A DNA stretch of 64,000 bases from Bacteroidota bacterium (GTDB lineage Bacteria > Bacteroidota > Bacteroidia > Cytophagales > Cytophagaceae): NCBI GenBank assembly GCA_023428135.1, contig JAEYZG010000016.1:1-64000 (forward strand), in the 5' to 3' direction. Under the pieces are notes generated by a model. That model was not told the origin of the DNA, searched no databases, and saw only the letters and a list, made by a program, of their open reading frames with translations. Below, in pieces: positions 30,361 through 41,100 of this stretch (positions within the stretch are counted from its first letter, which is position 1; the number at the start of each line of letters is the position of its first letter). The position numbers and the translations under genes are program-made.

Positions 30361-30504
30361 GTAGAGACGCATGCTTGGCGTCTCAAATTTTGATAATGAA
30401 CTACGATTAAAATATTACAAAAATCAGTGCTTAGGGATTAAAGAATCCTGGTAAATTAAGGATGTTTCAGGTGGAAAGGGAGACGCCAAGCATGACGTCT
30501 CTAC
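30361..30504. repeat. Inverted-repeat unit, MITE- or REP-like
   Basis: A 24-base left arm (30361-30384, starting GTAGAGACGCATGCTTGG) and a 25-base right arm (30480-30504, ending GACGTCTCTAC) are inverted copies that differ by a single inserted T. Each arm is itself nearly palindromic (GAGACG...CGTCTC). They bracket about 95 bp of AT-rich non-coding sequence. GTAGAGACGC-type palindromes are familiar intergenic repeats in Bacteroidota and cyanobacteria. No ORF lies inside. Confidence 0.65.
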
Positions 30505-30514
30505 GTCCCACTAA

Positions 30515-30539
30515 AAAGGCCGGGGACTGACCGGCCTTT
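30515..30539 (-). terminator. Terminator of trxA
   Basis: Perfect 9-bp stem AAAGGCCGG (30515-30523) / CCGGCCTTT (30531-30539), 7-base loop. On the minus strand it is followed by a T tract and lies 9 bp beyond the thioredoxin stop. Confidence 0.85.
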
Positions 30540-30547
30540 CTCTTAAT

Positions 30548-30883
30548 TTAATTCATGTATGTGCTTAATTTTTCAGTAATGACTCTTTTAGGAACCGCTC
30601 CTATAATTTTGTCCACTACATTTCCATCTTTAAAAATCAAAAGGGTGGGAAGGCTGCGCACTCCATATTTCGATGTAGTCTGAGGATTCACATCAACATC
30701 AATTTTAGTAATCTTTGCCTTTCCCTCATATTCATTTGCTAAATCTTCAATGATGGGCCCCATCATTTTACAAGGTCCACACCAATCTGCACTAAAATCA
30801 ACAAGCACAGGGGTGGATGTATTTATTACTTCGGTATCGAAATTTCCATCTGTCAACTCGAGGTATTTGGTTCCGTTTGTCAT
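30548..30883 (-). CDS. trxA: Thioredoxin
   Basis: This 111-residue classical thioredoxin has the redox-active W34-C-G-P-C38-K39 site, the buried Asp (VDFSADW) and the cis-Pro loop SLPTLLIFKDG. It reduces protein disulfides in the cytoplasm. It lies 66 bp downstream of an arsR-family gene on the same strand, and the gap carries a perfect 16-bp palindrome that recurs upstream of the arsR gene. The regulator therefore probably controls this thioredoxin. Confidence 0.95.
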   Translation of the reverse strand: MTNGTKYLELTDGNFDTEVINTSTPVLVDFSADWCGPCKMMGPIIEDLANEYEGKAKITKIDVDVNPQTTSKYGVRSLPTLLIFKDGNVVDKIIGAVPKRVITEKLSTYMN

Positions 30884-30911
30884 AAGAGTAATTGTTTAAA
30901 TTGATTGTTTT

Positions 30912-30927
30912 ATATATTTAAATATAT
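30912..30927. promoter_or_regulatory. Palindromic operator candidate upstream of trxA
   Basis: The sequence ATATATTTAAATATAT is a perfect 16-bp palindrome between the arsR and trxA genes. A copy matching at 14 of 16 positions lies upstream of arsR (31264-31279). ArsR-family dimers bind AT-rich palindromes of this kind. The site is AT-only, so chance occurrence is possible. Confidence 0.5.
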
Positions 30928-30949
30928 CAATATGATAAATCAAAAAAAG

Positions 30950-31243
30950 TCAGAATTTGTTAATAACGTTTAAAAAAGCATTGAATTCCTCAATGTTTTC
31001 TCTGTTGATACATAATTTCACAAAGCGACCTTCTTTATCAGAGTTGATCAAACCGGAATCCACTAAAATTTTGATGTGGTGAGAGACAGAAGGCTGAGCC
31101 AGATTAATGATTTCAGTAAATTCGGTGCAGTTCACACATCCTTTTTCTGCAATCGTCTGTAGGATAACAAGTCTGTTTTTGTCACCCAGGGCTTTGGCCA
31201 TTTTTTCAATCTGTTTTATGCGCTCTTCCGGTTTAATTGCCAT
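30950..31243 (-). CDS. ArsR family transcriptional regulator
   Basis: This 97-residue winged-helix repressor has the HTH at about 41-66 (FTEIINLAQPSVSHHIKILV) followed by a wing (SGLINSDKEGRFVKL). A Cys pair C36-V-N-C39 just before the HTH is a plausible metal or redox sensor, close to where alpha3N ArsR proteins carry their thiols. It is the first gene ahead of trxA. Matching palindromes upstream of both genes suggest autoregulation and control of thioredoxin (inference). Confidence 0.88.
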   Translation of the reverse strand: MAIKPEERIKQIEKMAKALGDKNRLVILQTIAEKGCVNCTEFTEIINLAQPSVSHHIKILVDSGLINSDKEGRFVKLCINRENIEEFNAFLNVINKF

Positions 31244-31263
31244 CCTGAATAATTGTTATATAA

Positions 31264-31279
31264 ATATATTTAAATGTTT
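31264..31279. promoter_or_regulatory. Operator candidate upstream of arsR
   Basis: ATATATTTAAATGTTT matches the trxA-side palindrome at 14 of 16 positions and lies 21 bp before the arsR start codon, where a repressor would block transcription. Confidence 0.45.
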
Positions 31280-31299
31280 CGATATATGCAAGCTTTTAC

Positions 31300-32082
31300 C
31301 TAGTATTTAGACTTCTTATTCCCTGATTTGGTTTTTTTATACCATTCATAATTTTTTCTGACCATCACAATTAGTTCATAATCAGAGGCTGTTTCAATAA
31401 ACTCTCTTCCGAAATTACATTTTCCTATAAAATCGTCCACATCCTCTTCTTTAATTCCGGTAATATCTATGATAAATAACCGGTTAAGGCGATATTCTTT
31501 GAGTTGTTCGTAGTATTTACCTTTTTCCAGTTCTGCTACCTTATGATATTGCTGGTACTTTTTGTTATACCGTTCATATAGAAAAGTAATTGGATTCATA
31601 ATGGACGCAGGTTCCTGATTATTAGGATATCTGTATTTCTGTTTAGGCTCGCTTTTCCCTATTACTTCTACACTTTTAAGTAGTTCTATGTCGGGGATAA
31701 GTCTAATGGCATTCATTTGTCTGGAAGCCATTTCCTTTTGCAAGGAAAATATTTTGGTACGATACCCCAGAATATAAATAACAATGGTGTCGTTTAGAGA
31801 GGCATTGAAGTAGAAGTATCCGCTTTTGTCCGAAATTTCAACCTTATTAGTGCTTTTGTTAATGATAAGAGCATCTGAAATACCTTTGGAATCAATACTG
31901 TCAACCAGGCGACCATTGATGAGATAATCTCCCTGGTTTTGACCGAAGGATTCTTGAAGTCCTGAAATGAGAAGGATAAAAATTACAAAACGAGCAAATT
32001 TCAAAGCCTGAGACTGTTTTATCTCTTTATAACTGTTAAACCTATCAAAAATTTTTAAGAAGTTAAAATGTTTTTTACACAT
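31300..32082 (-). CDS. CarboxypepD_reg-like secreted protein
   Basis: This 260-residue protein has an Ig-like carboxypeptidase-regulatory domain at about 50-125 (INGRLVDSIDSKGISDALII, then YILGYRTKIFSL). A basic, Tyr-rich region follows (NPITFLYERYNKKYQQYHKV) that is common in Bacteroidota surface proteins. A hydrophobic signal segment ends near SFGQ (residue 48), which would leave an unusually long n-region. A TTG at 32002-32004, just before the hydrophobic stretch, is therefore a good alternative start (235 residues). The ATG at 32080-32082 lies inside the terminator hairpin of the upstream adhesin gene. Confidence 0.75.
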   Translation of the reverse strand: MCKKHFNFLKIFDRFNSYKEIKQSQALKFARFVIFILLISGLQESFGQNQGDYLINGRLVDSIDSKGISDALIINKSTNKVEISDKSGYFYFNASLNDTIVIYILGYRTKIFSLQKEMASRQMNAIRLIPDIELLKSVEVIGKSEPKQKYRYPNNQEPASIMNPITFLYERYNKKYQQYHKVAELEKGKYYEQLKEYRLNRLFIIDITGIKEEDVDDFIGKCNFGREFIETASDYELIVMVRKNYEWYKKTKSGNKKSKY

Positions 32083-32124
32083 AAAAAAAGACTGCGCCTT
32101 TTTAAGTGCAGTCTTTTTTATGTG
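32078..32124 (-). terminator. Terminator of the giant adhesin gene
   Basis: Arms 32078-32095 and 32108-32124 pair over about 17 bp with one extra A (core GACTGC/GCAGTC plus A/T tracts). It is 15 bp beyond the adhesin stop on the minus strand and symmetrical. It overlaps the annotated start codon of the next minus-strand gene. Confidence 0.85.
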
Positions 32125-32138
32125 TAAGATTGTTTCGG

Positions 32139-35100
32139 TTATCTTACAACGGTAACCGCTCCTTTTACTTTATATGGGCCTTTATATTTTTCATTCAGAC
32201 CTTCATACGTGACGATGTAGTTATAAACTCCTATCGGCATCACTTCTCCTCTGTAGGTTCCGTCCCATACTTCTTTAGGATCATTTGACATAAAGATTAC
32301 TTCTCCCCAGCGGTTAAATATTGTAATCTGGAAATTGGTATAATACTTACCAAAAATATCCAGAGTAGATTTTCCTTCTGTATTTGGGTCAAGTCCGGTT
32401 GGAACATATAATCTCGGAGGACAAATATCTTTAATTGTTGTAGAATCTTCGTTTTCACACTGATACTGGTTAATTACACGTACTTTATAGAATCCTGAAT
32501 CTGTCGCAAAGAGTATTCTTGTTGTATCATTATTAACCTGTGCATCTCCGGTCCATTTGTAAATCAATCCCGGACCGGCATCCAGTTTAATCACTTCTCT
32601 GTTTTCCATACACAGATCAAGTTCTTTGGGTAACCTTGGATTTGGTACTTCATTCAATTTGATTTTGGTTGTCAGTAAAGTATCACATTCTCCAATTGTA
32701 ACTTTTACAGCATAGGCCCCTTCAGAATTTATAAGTAGCGAATCATTGCTGTTATTCATGGATACACCGTTTTTCAGCCACTCATATGTTACAGGGAGAG
32801 AATCGATATTACTGATGTTAGTTGGTCTGGCAACAAACATTACTGTTTTATTTGCACAGAAAGCAGAGTCCTTTATGCTGAATACTGGTGAAGGTACTCC
32901 GATAACTCTTATATCATGGCTTGCTTTACATCCATCATTGGTGATGACACTAACCTGATAGAAATTAGTATCCAATGGTACGACTATACCAAGATTACCT
33001 GCAGTGGTAGTTGCATTTACACCTGGCCCTGACCAATGGTAATTGGATGAAGGTAGGGTAGAAGCTATGCTTAGAACTGTGCTGCGATTTTCACATGCAA
33101 TTTTATCAGAACCCATTAACACTGGTAATGGATTAATTTTGATTTTCTTAGAAACAGAGCAATTTCCAAAGGCATAAGTCACAGTATATTCTCCTGGCCT
33201 TGGTACACTGAGGATTGGCAATGTCTGATTTGGCATTAGTTTTCCATCCTGCGACCAGATATACTGACCGGTAACAAGAGGTATATCTCTTAACTTAGCA
33301 GCAACATACAGCGGCTGATCAAAACATGTATCACCTGGCATTCCTATTGTAGGAGGGTTAAATACTCGTACGGTAACGGTATCAAACTGGTCACATGGTC
33401 TGCTGTCAAACACTCTCAATACCAATGTTGTGTCTCTGTCTAGGTTAGGAAGCATTATATTAGGACCTGAACCCATTAGTACGCCATTCAGGTTGTACCA
33501 TTCATAAGATACATCACCGGTTAAATTAGCTGTAATGGTCGGAGTACTTGAGATACAAACATCAAGATCTTTTCCAGCATCTGCTATTGGCTTTGGTTCA
33601 ATGATAAGTGTAGTCATAGCAACCGTTTCATTACATACACCATTTCCTGTAGTTGTCAGGTGAAGTTGTATTTTACCTTTCTGTTTATCCTGCATAGAAG
33701 GATAGTAAGTTGCCCCTGGTTCTTTTGGATCCGGAGAGAATGTTCCGGTTCCTTCCGATGTCCAGAGAACACCTGTAGCATTCTGGAATTTCCCGTTTAG
33801 TTTGGCCCCATTTGCAATATCACAAACAATAGCAGGCCCTGGGTCAGCAACTGGCTTTGGTATAAAGGTGATTTCAAGGGTGTCTTCATCGGCCTTACAC
33901 AATGGAACATCTGTATTTCTGATAGAAAGTTTCACTGATCCTGAAATGCGGTCTTCCAAAGACGGAATGTACTTGGTGCTCAGACTGTTTCTTCCAGGTA
34001 AGAAAATTCCGGATCCTGAACTTACCCACTCTGTATTTACTGCATTGATTACTTTACCTGTCAGTAAAATTTCAGGAGCATCAAAGCAGAAGTTTTGAGA
34101 TGGTCCTGCAATCACTTCAGGTTTAGGTACAAACTGCACGGTTAATTGATCTTGAACAGGCTTACAACCTGGTTTGCCTTGTACCTCAAGTATAAGATTA
34201 ATGGCCTCTGCATCAAAATCCGTCGGATCGGTCTTGTAAATTGTAGAAAGAACATTTCCGTTTCCAAAATTACCTATTCCGGAACTCGTCCAGCTAACAG
34301 AAGTATAATTGGTAGCAGAACCAGCAACTTTGATTTCTTCTGTTTTTTCACAGACTTTTAAGTCCGGACCTGCATACACTGTAGGTTTAGGGTTAATGGT
34401 TACTTGCTTAAGTTTAGTTACGCCCCCGCACTGTGATACTCCGTTAACATTTAGTCTTAGGGTTACTCCTCCTGCTTTGATATCACTTAAGCCTGGAAGA
34501 TAGGTTGCTATTAAAGATGAAGCAGAAGGGCTGAATTTTCCTGATCCGTCTGAAGTCCAGATCACACCCGATGAATTTGTAACTGATCCGTTAAGATTCA
34601 CAATTGCTGCGTCTTCGCAGACAGTCGTATCATTACCGGCATTTCCGTCTGGCAATGGGATGAATGAGATGTTAAGAGGATCAGTAGATGGTGCGCACTT
34701 TCCATTGTCTTTAGTAGCCAGAGACAAAATGATTCCGGTTTTCGTCCTGTCTGTAGCTCCGGGTATATAAGATGCATTCAGGGAATATTGATCAGGAGAA
34801 AATGTTCCATCTCCATTTGTTGTCCATTCTCCTGAAAGTGCTCTTGTCAATGTTCCGTTAAGTTTAATACCCGGAATGTCAGAGCAGACATTCTGATCAA
34901 GCCCTGCATTCGCTTCAGGCAGGTATTGAATGATTATGGATTTATAATCTGTTACCTCCGGACATACAGAGTTACCGGTGGTTTTAAGAGCGAGTATAAA
35001 ATTACCTGCTAGTTTTTCTCCGTCCGAAGGTGAATAGGTATTTATAAGAGTAGTTGTCGGAGCACTAAATGAACCTGTTCCCATTGCTGACCAAATTCCG

Positions 35101-38100
35101 GAACCTGGTACTGATTTTACAATACCGTTCAGTGCTATTCCAGCAGTGGCATTAACACAAATGGTATCATCTGGTCCTGCATCAGCTTCCGGCATTTTAA
35201 CAAAATCAATCTTTTTCTCCTTGGTAACCTGTCCACAAGTCCTGTTATCTGTTGTTTTCAATGTTAAAGTAACAGTGGAAGATTTGTCATTTTCTGAAGG
35301 AATATAAGATGCATTCAGGTTATGTGCTCCTGGTGCAAATGTTCCTGTACCGGAAGTTGACCACACGGCTCCTCCTGCAACGGTAATTGTTGCTTTAAGC
35401 GGAATAGCCTGAGCATTAGAACAAACTATAGTATCAAGTCCTGGGTTAGCTGTAGGTGCCGGAGTTAAAGATAGCAATACGTCTTTGGTTAGCGGAGGGC
35501 AATTGCCCAATCCGTTTACTTTCATGGTAACCTTAACTGTACTGTGATTATTTCTTTCCGACACTGATGGTGTGTAATCAGGAGTAAGGGTAGTGGCATT
35601 ATTTAATCCTCCTGTTCCTGTTGTTGACCACTGAATTGAAGAATAATTTTTAGCAGTTCCTGATAATTGAAATACCGGTGCATCTGCGCAAAGTGATTGA
35701 TTAAATCCTGGATCTGCTATTACTTCAGGATCAAATGTCAGATTCAGTGTATCACCGATTGGGTTACATATGCCGTTGCCGTCTGAGCTTAAAATCAAGG
35801 TAACAACTCCTGCAAGTTTGTCATCCGCATCGATATTGTATGTCGTAGAGGCCGCACTTGCATTTTGGAAGGTTCCTTTACCTGTACTTGTCCATATTAC
35901 ATTACCATTAGTTACATTTCCGGATAAAGCTATCGAGGTCATCGATTTGCAAATGCTTGTTATGGAACCTGCGTTAACAATAGGACCTGGTTTAATAGTA
36001 AATGTAACCTGATCAGAAGTAGCAGGACACATACCTGATGCAGGACTGGATATTGTCAGGGTAACTGTTTTGGCTGCAATTTCAGAGGCAGTAGGCATAT
36101 AAGTGCCATTGGTCACTTTTGCATCCGGAAGGAAAATTCCTCCTCCTGGTGAGGTCCAGGTAGCATTGTTACCTGAACCTTCCAGCTGTATAGGTAAGTC
36201 TGTTTCGCAAACAGTGCGGTCTGGGCCTGCATCTACTTTTGGATTCGTATCAAATCTAAGAGCTAAAGTATCTGAATAGAAGTTACAAGAGCCATTTCCT
36301 GCTGTACTTAAGATAAGAAAGGTCGTTGTAAGTTTATCTGCTGCAGATGGAAGGTATTGCGTCACAGGATTATCCGGGCTCGGAGAGAAGGTTCCGCTAC
36401 CGGTTGTGACCCAATATCCGCCCGATGCTACTTTGACTTTTCCATTAAGTTGTATTGAAGTGACGTCAGAACATGCAACAATGTCCGGCCCTGCATCTAC
36501 TGAAGGAATCGGGCTGATCGTAAGAATCATCTGATCTGAAACAGCAGCGCAATTTCCATTTCCGGTACTTGTAGCAGTGATAATTACTTTTTTGTTAATG
36601 CTGTCATTATAACCTATCAGATACATTGGGTTATTGGTAATATTATCAGGTGAAAAATTACCATCACCAGAGGTGTTCCATTTTACCCCGGTAGCATTAG
36701 TTACTGTAGCTGATAACTGAACAGCCCCTATGTCTGCACAGACATTTATGTCCGGTCCTGCGTTTACTACCGGTGTCTTTTCAAATTTAACCTCCATAAC
36801 ATCGGACAGAGGGTTACAAACTCCTGTGCCTGTTGCTGTCAGCGTTAATTGGATTTTTCCAGATGTTTTTTCAGCAGCAGAAGGAATATAAGTAGCATTT
36901 AATGTTGATGCATTTGGAGAGAACGTACCAGTTCCAGAGCTTTTCCATATGCCACCTGTGGCATTGAGAACCGTGCCAGTAAGGGAGATTCCTGCTACAT
37001 CTTCACAAACAACCTGATCGTCACCTGCATTGACAACTGAAAGCGGTTTAACTATAAGTTTAAGAGTATCTTTTACTGGCTGACAAAGGCCATTGCCTGT
37101 TGTTGTCAGGATAAGGCTGATTATGGATCCTGGTATTTTGTCAGCATTTCCGATCAGGTAAGATGTGTTAAGCTGATTGGCTGTAGGACTAAATCCGCCA
37201 TCTCCCGAAGTACTCCAGGTTCCACCTGTTGCAATTGTAACAACCCCGTTTAGATTGACAGAGGTTGCGTCTTCACATATTTCCAAATCAGGTCCGGCTT
37301 TAACAGTCGGAGCAGGAGTAAAGGAAACATCTGAAAAATCACTAACAGCATTACATGTCCCGTTCCCGGTTGAAAGAATTTTAAATGTTACCTTACCAGC
37401 CTCTTTATCTGTTTTGGACGGAATATAAATTGGATTTAAGGTATTGGCATTAGGACTGAATGTTCCTGTACCGGTTGTACTCCATTGCTGTCCAGCTGCT
37501 ACTGTTACTGTTCCTGCAAGTTGAATTCCTGTTACATCAGAGCAGACTTTTTGATCAGGTCCGGCATTTACAGTAACCAGCGGGGTAATGTTAATCAACA
37601 TATCATCTGTAAGCGTTGCACAAGGTGCATTACCTACACCTTTTAATGTGATTTTTATTTGCTTAGCAGCAATGTCTTCAGCTGATGGCTTATATTTTGC
37701 GTTTAAATCTGAGCTATTTGGCAGGAAGGTACCGGTACCTTGTGAAATCCAGAGGGCAGAAGAATAATTAGTGATTGTTCCGGACAAACTAACCTCTGAA
37801 ACGTCTGCACAAACTGTCTGATCTGGACCGGCATTTACTTTTGGTAGTGGTAGAATGGTTACTTTTATTGAACTTACAGCTTCCGGGCAAGCTCCGTTTC
37901 CTACACTTTTTAAAGTTAATGTAACATTACCTTTAGTAATATCTCCTCCACCTAAGTTATAAGTAGTATTGATATTATTGCGATTTCCAAATGTTCCATC
38001 TCCTGAGGTCGACCAGGTTCCTCCTATGGCAGATTCAATAGTTCCGTTTAGAGTAATAGAGGAACTACTTTCACAAATTGTAAAGTCACTTCCGGCATTT

Positions 38101-41100
38101 GCTTTGGGCATAGGGGTAAATTTAACAGTCATTGCATCTTTCCCTGGAGCGCAGGCTCCGTTTCCTGTAGATGTTAGCGTGAATGTCAATATGCCTTTTT
38201 TAAGATCCGCTGCACTTGGTTTATAGATAGCATTGATCCCATTTGAACTAAAAGTACCAGTTCCGGTGCTTGTCCAGGACCCACCCGTGGCTACATTTAT
38301 TTTGCCTGAAAGTGTTACTGAAGTTACATTTTCGCAAAGTTCCTGATCAGGACCAGCATCTACTGTTGGAATAGGAGCAATGGTCAATGTCATCTTATCC
38401 TCAGCAGGATTACACACTCCATTACCTGTTGTGGTAATTGTCAGAGTGATTTTCTTTATAACAGTGTCCTGTGAGGATACATAATAATTACCGTCTTTTT
38501 GTGAAGCATCAGGAGCAAAAGTGCCAGAGCCAGAGCTTTTCCAGATAATTCCTCCTGCATTTGAAAAAGTACCGGCTAATTTGATGAAACTTGTATTCGC
38601 ACATATTGTCTGATCCGGTCCTGCATCTACCAGAGGTGCATCCTGAAGAATAAAGGTTACTTTATCTGAAAGTGGAGGGCAAATGCCATCACTCACAGAA
38701 GTCAGGGTTAATACTATTTTTTTACTATTAACTTCTGCAACAGAAGGAATATAGGTTGCATTTAAACTGGTCGCATTAGGTGTATATGATCCTGAACCTC
38801 CGGACCAGGTAGCTCCGGAAGCATTTATGACAACTCCATGTAGTGGAATTCCGCTTACATTAGCGCACAATGTTTGTTCAGGACCTGCGTCTACGAATAC
38901 TGCATCTTTAAAGGTAACAGTCAAACGATCAGAAACCAGTGAACATGTATCATTTCCTAAACTGGTAAGAGTCAGGATAACACTTCCCGCTGATGTATCT
39001 GCAGAGGAAGGAACATAGATTGCTGTTAAGCTACTTCTGTCAGGAAGGAATGAACCAGTTCCATTCGTAGACCAAAGGGCACCTTTAGCGTTTCCTACTT
39101 TTCCGTTTAATGCTACGTTAGGAGTATTTCCGCAAACTATCTGATCTGGTCCAGCTTCAATTTCCGGTCCTTTAGGAATTCTGAAAGTTACTTCATCAGA
39201 AACAGGTGGACAAGATCCTACTGCATCTGTGGTAATTTTAAGTTTTACAATCCCGCTTGATAATTCAGAAGCGGAAGGGGTGTATGTAGCATTGAGTGTT
39301 TTAGCATCTGGGGTAAATGTACCTGAACCACCTGTCCAGGTTGATCTTGAACCTATAGCATTAAGCCTTATAGGAAGGTCATTTGTACAAATAAACTGAT
39401 CCGGGCCTGCATCTATAACTGGTACTGTTGTGAATGTAACAACCATGTTGTCAGATACAGGAGGGCATACTCCTGTGCCTGTTGTGGTTAGTGTAAATGT
39501 AACGCTACCTCTGGATTTATCATTTGCTGTGATATTATATGTAGCGTTTATGATTGAATTGTTTGGTAGAAAAGAACCATTACCATTAGCTGACCAGGTT
39601 GTTCCCGTAGCATTTTTAAATGTTCCGTAATTGAATACGATAGCTGTTTCGGTACCGCAAACAAACTGATCCGGTCCGGCATTGACTTCCGGAGCTGGTA
39701 GTAGTTTAAAGGTAACATTATCAGAAACCGGGTTACAGTTGCCATTGTCTGTTGTTACAATGGTTAAAGTAACAGAGCCTGCGATTACTTCAGCTACTGA
39801 AGGTGAATAAACCGCATTGATTGCTGTTGCATCAGGTGTGAACTTGCCATTGCCGCCTGACCAGACAATTCCTCCGGCAACTGTCTTGCTTCCGCTAAGC
39901 TGAATTCCGGGAGTATTCGAGCAAATATCCTGTCCAGGACCAGCATCTACCGTAGGAGCTGGAGAGAATGTTATATCAAGGTATGCAAATGAAGAATTAC
40001 ATAAACCGTTGTCAGTTGAACTTAGTGTCAGTTTCAGAGAACCAGAATTGATTTCCTCTGCCGTTGGTGTATAAATTGCTTTTATTGTATTGGCATTTGG
40101 AGAAAATACTCCTTTACCTCCTGACCAGACTCCTCCTTGGGCAGGTAGGGTAACTTTTCCATCCAGATCAATGGTTGGATTGTTTTTACATACCGAAATT
40201 GAATTGCTTGTCGTTACAACCGGAGCTTTTATAATTGTGATCTCCAGACTATCAGTCTCGCTTTTACAATTTCCATTGTTTGAAGATGTAAGGTAAAGTT
40301 TGACAAAACCAGCAGTTATCTCAGCTGCGGTAGGAGTATAGGTTGTTATAAGAGAAGTGTTATTCGGAGAAAATGTTCCACTTCCACCTGTCCACACACC
40401 AGCACCGAAACTCACATTTCCGTTTAAGGTTACTTGAGCATTGTTTTCACAAACACTCTGTGCCGGACCAGCCTCAACAATAGGACCAGGAGTGAAGGTG
40501 ATTTCTACATCATCACTTACAGGAAGACATGAAGGCTTCTGAGCTGTCAGGGTTAACTTCAGTTTTCCGGATGCAATTTCTGCCGGAGTGGGAGTATATA
40601 CAGCATTAAGACTGTCTTTACTTGGAGTGAATATTCCATTTCCTCCAGACCAGGTGACAGATGTACCAAGGGTAGCTGTTCCTTTTAATGTAATATTCGC
40701 ATTATTAGCGCAAACTGTTTGAGGAGGTCCAGCATCCACAGTTGGAGCTGGGTCTATCAGCACCAGAATTTTCTCTGTAGAAGAACTACAGTTGAAATCA
40801 TTTCCTACACTGGTTATATTAATAATTGCAAGGTTATCTGCAAGATCTTTAGCAGAAGGTATATAGGTTACATTCAGGTGACTTGCAGAAGGAGTGAAGG
40901 TACCATAATTTGCAGAGCTCCAAAGAATTCCGGAAGCTCCTGAAATTGTTGCGCTTAAAGCTACATTCGGATTGTTTTCGCAGGCAACGAGGTTTTGGTT
41001 GACAACTATCTTAGGTGATGGCCTGAACTTAACTGTTAATGAATCTTTCACAGGACTGCACAATCCATTGCCAGTTGAAGAAAGGTATAGTTTTATAGAA

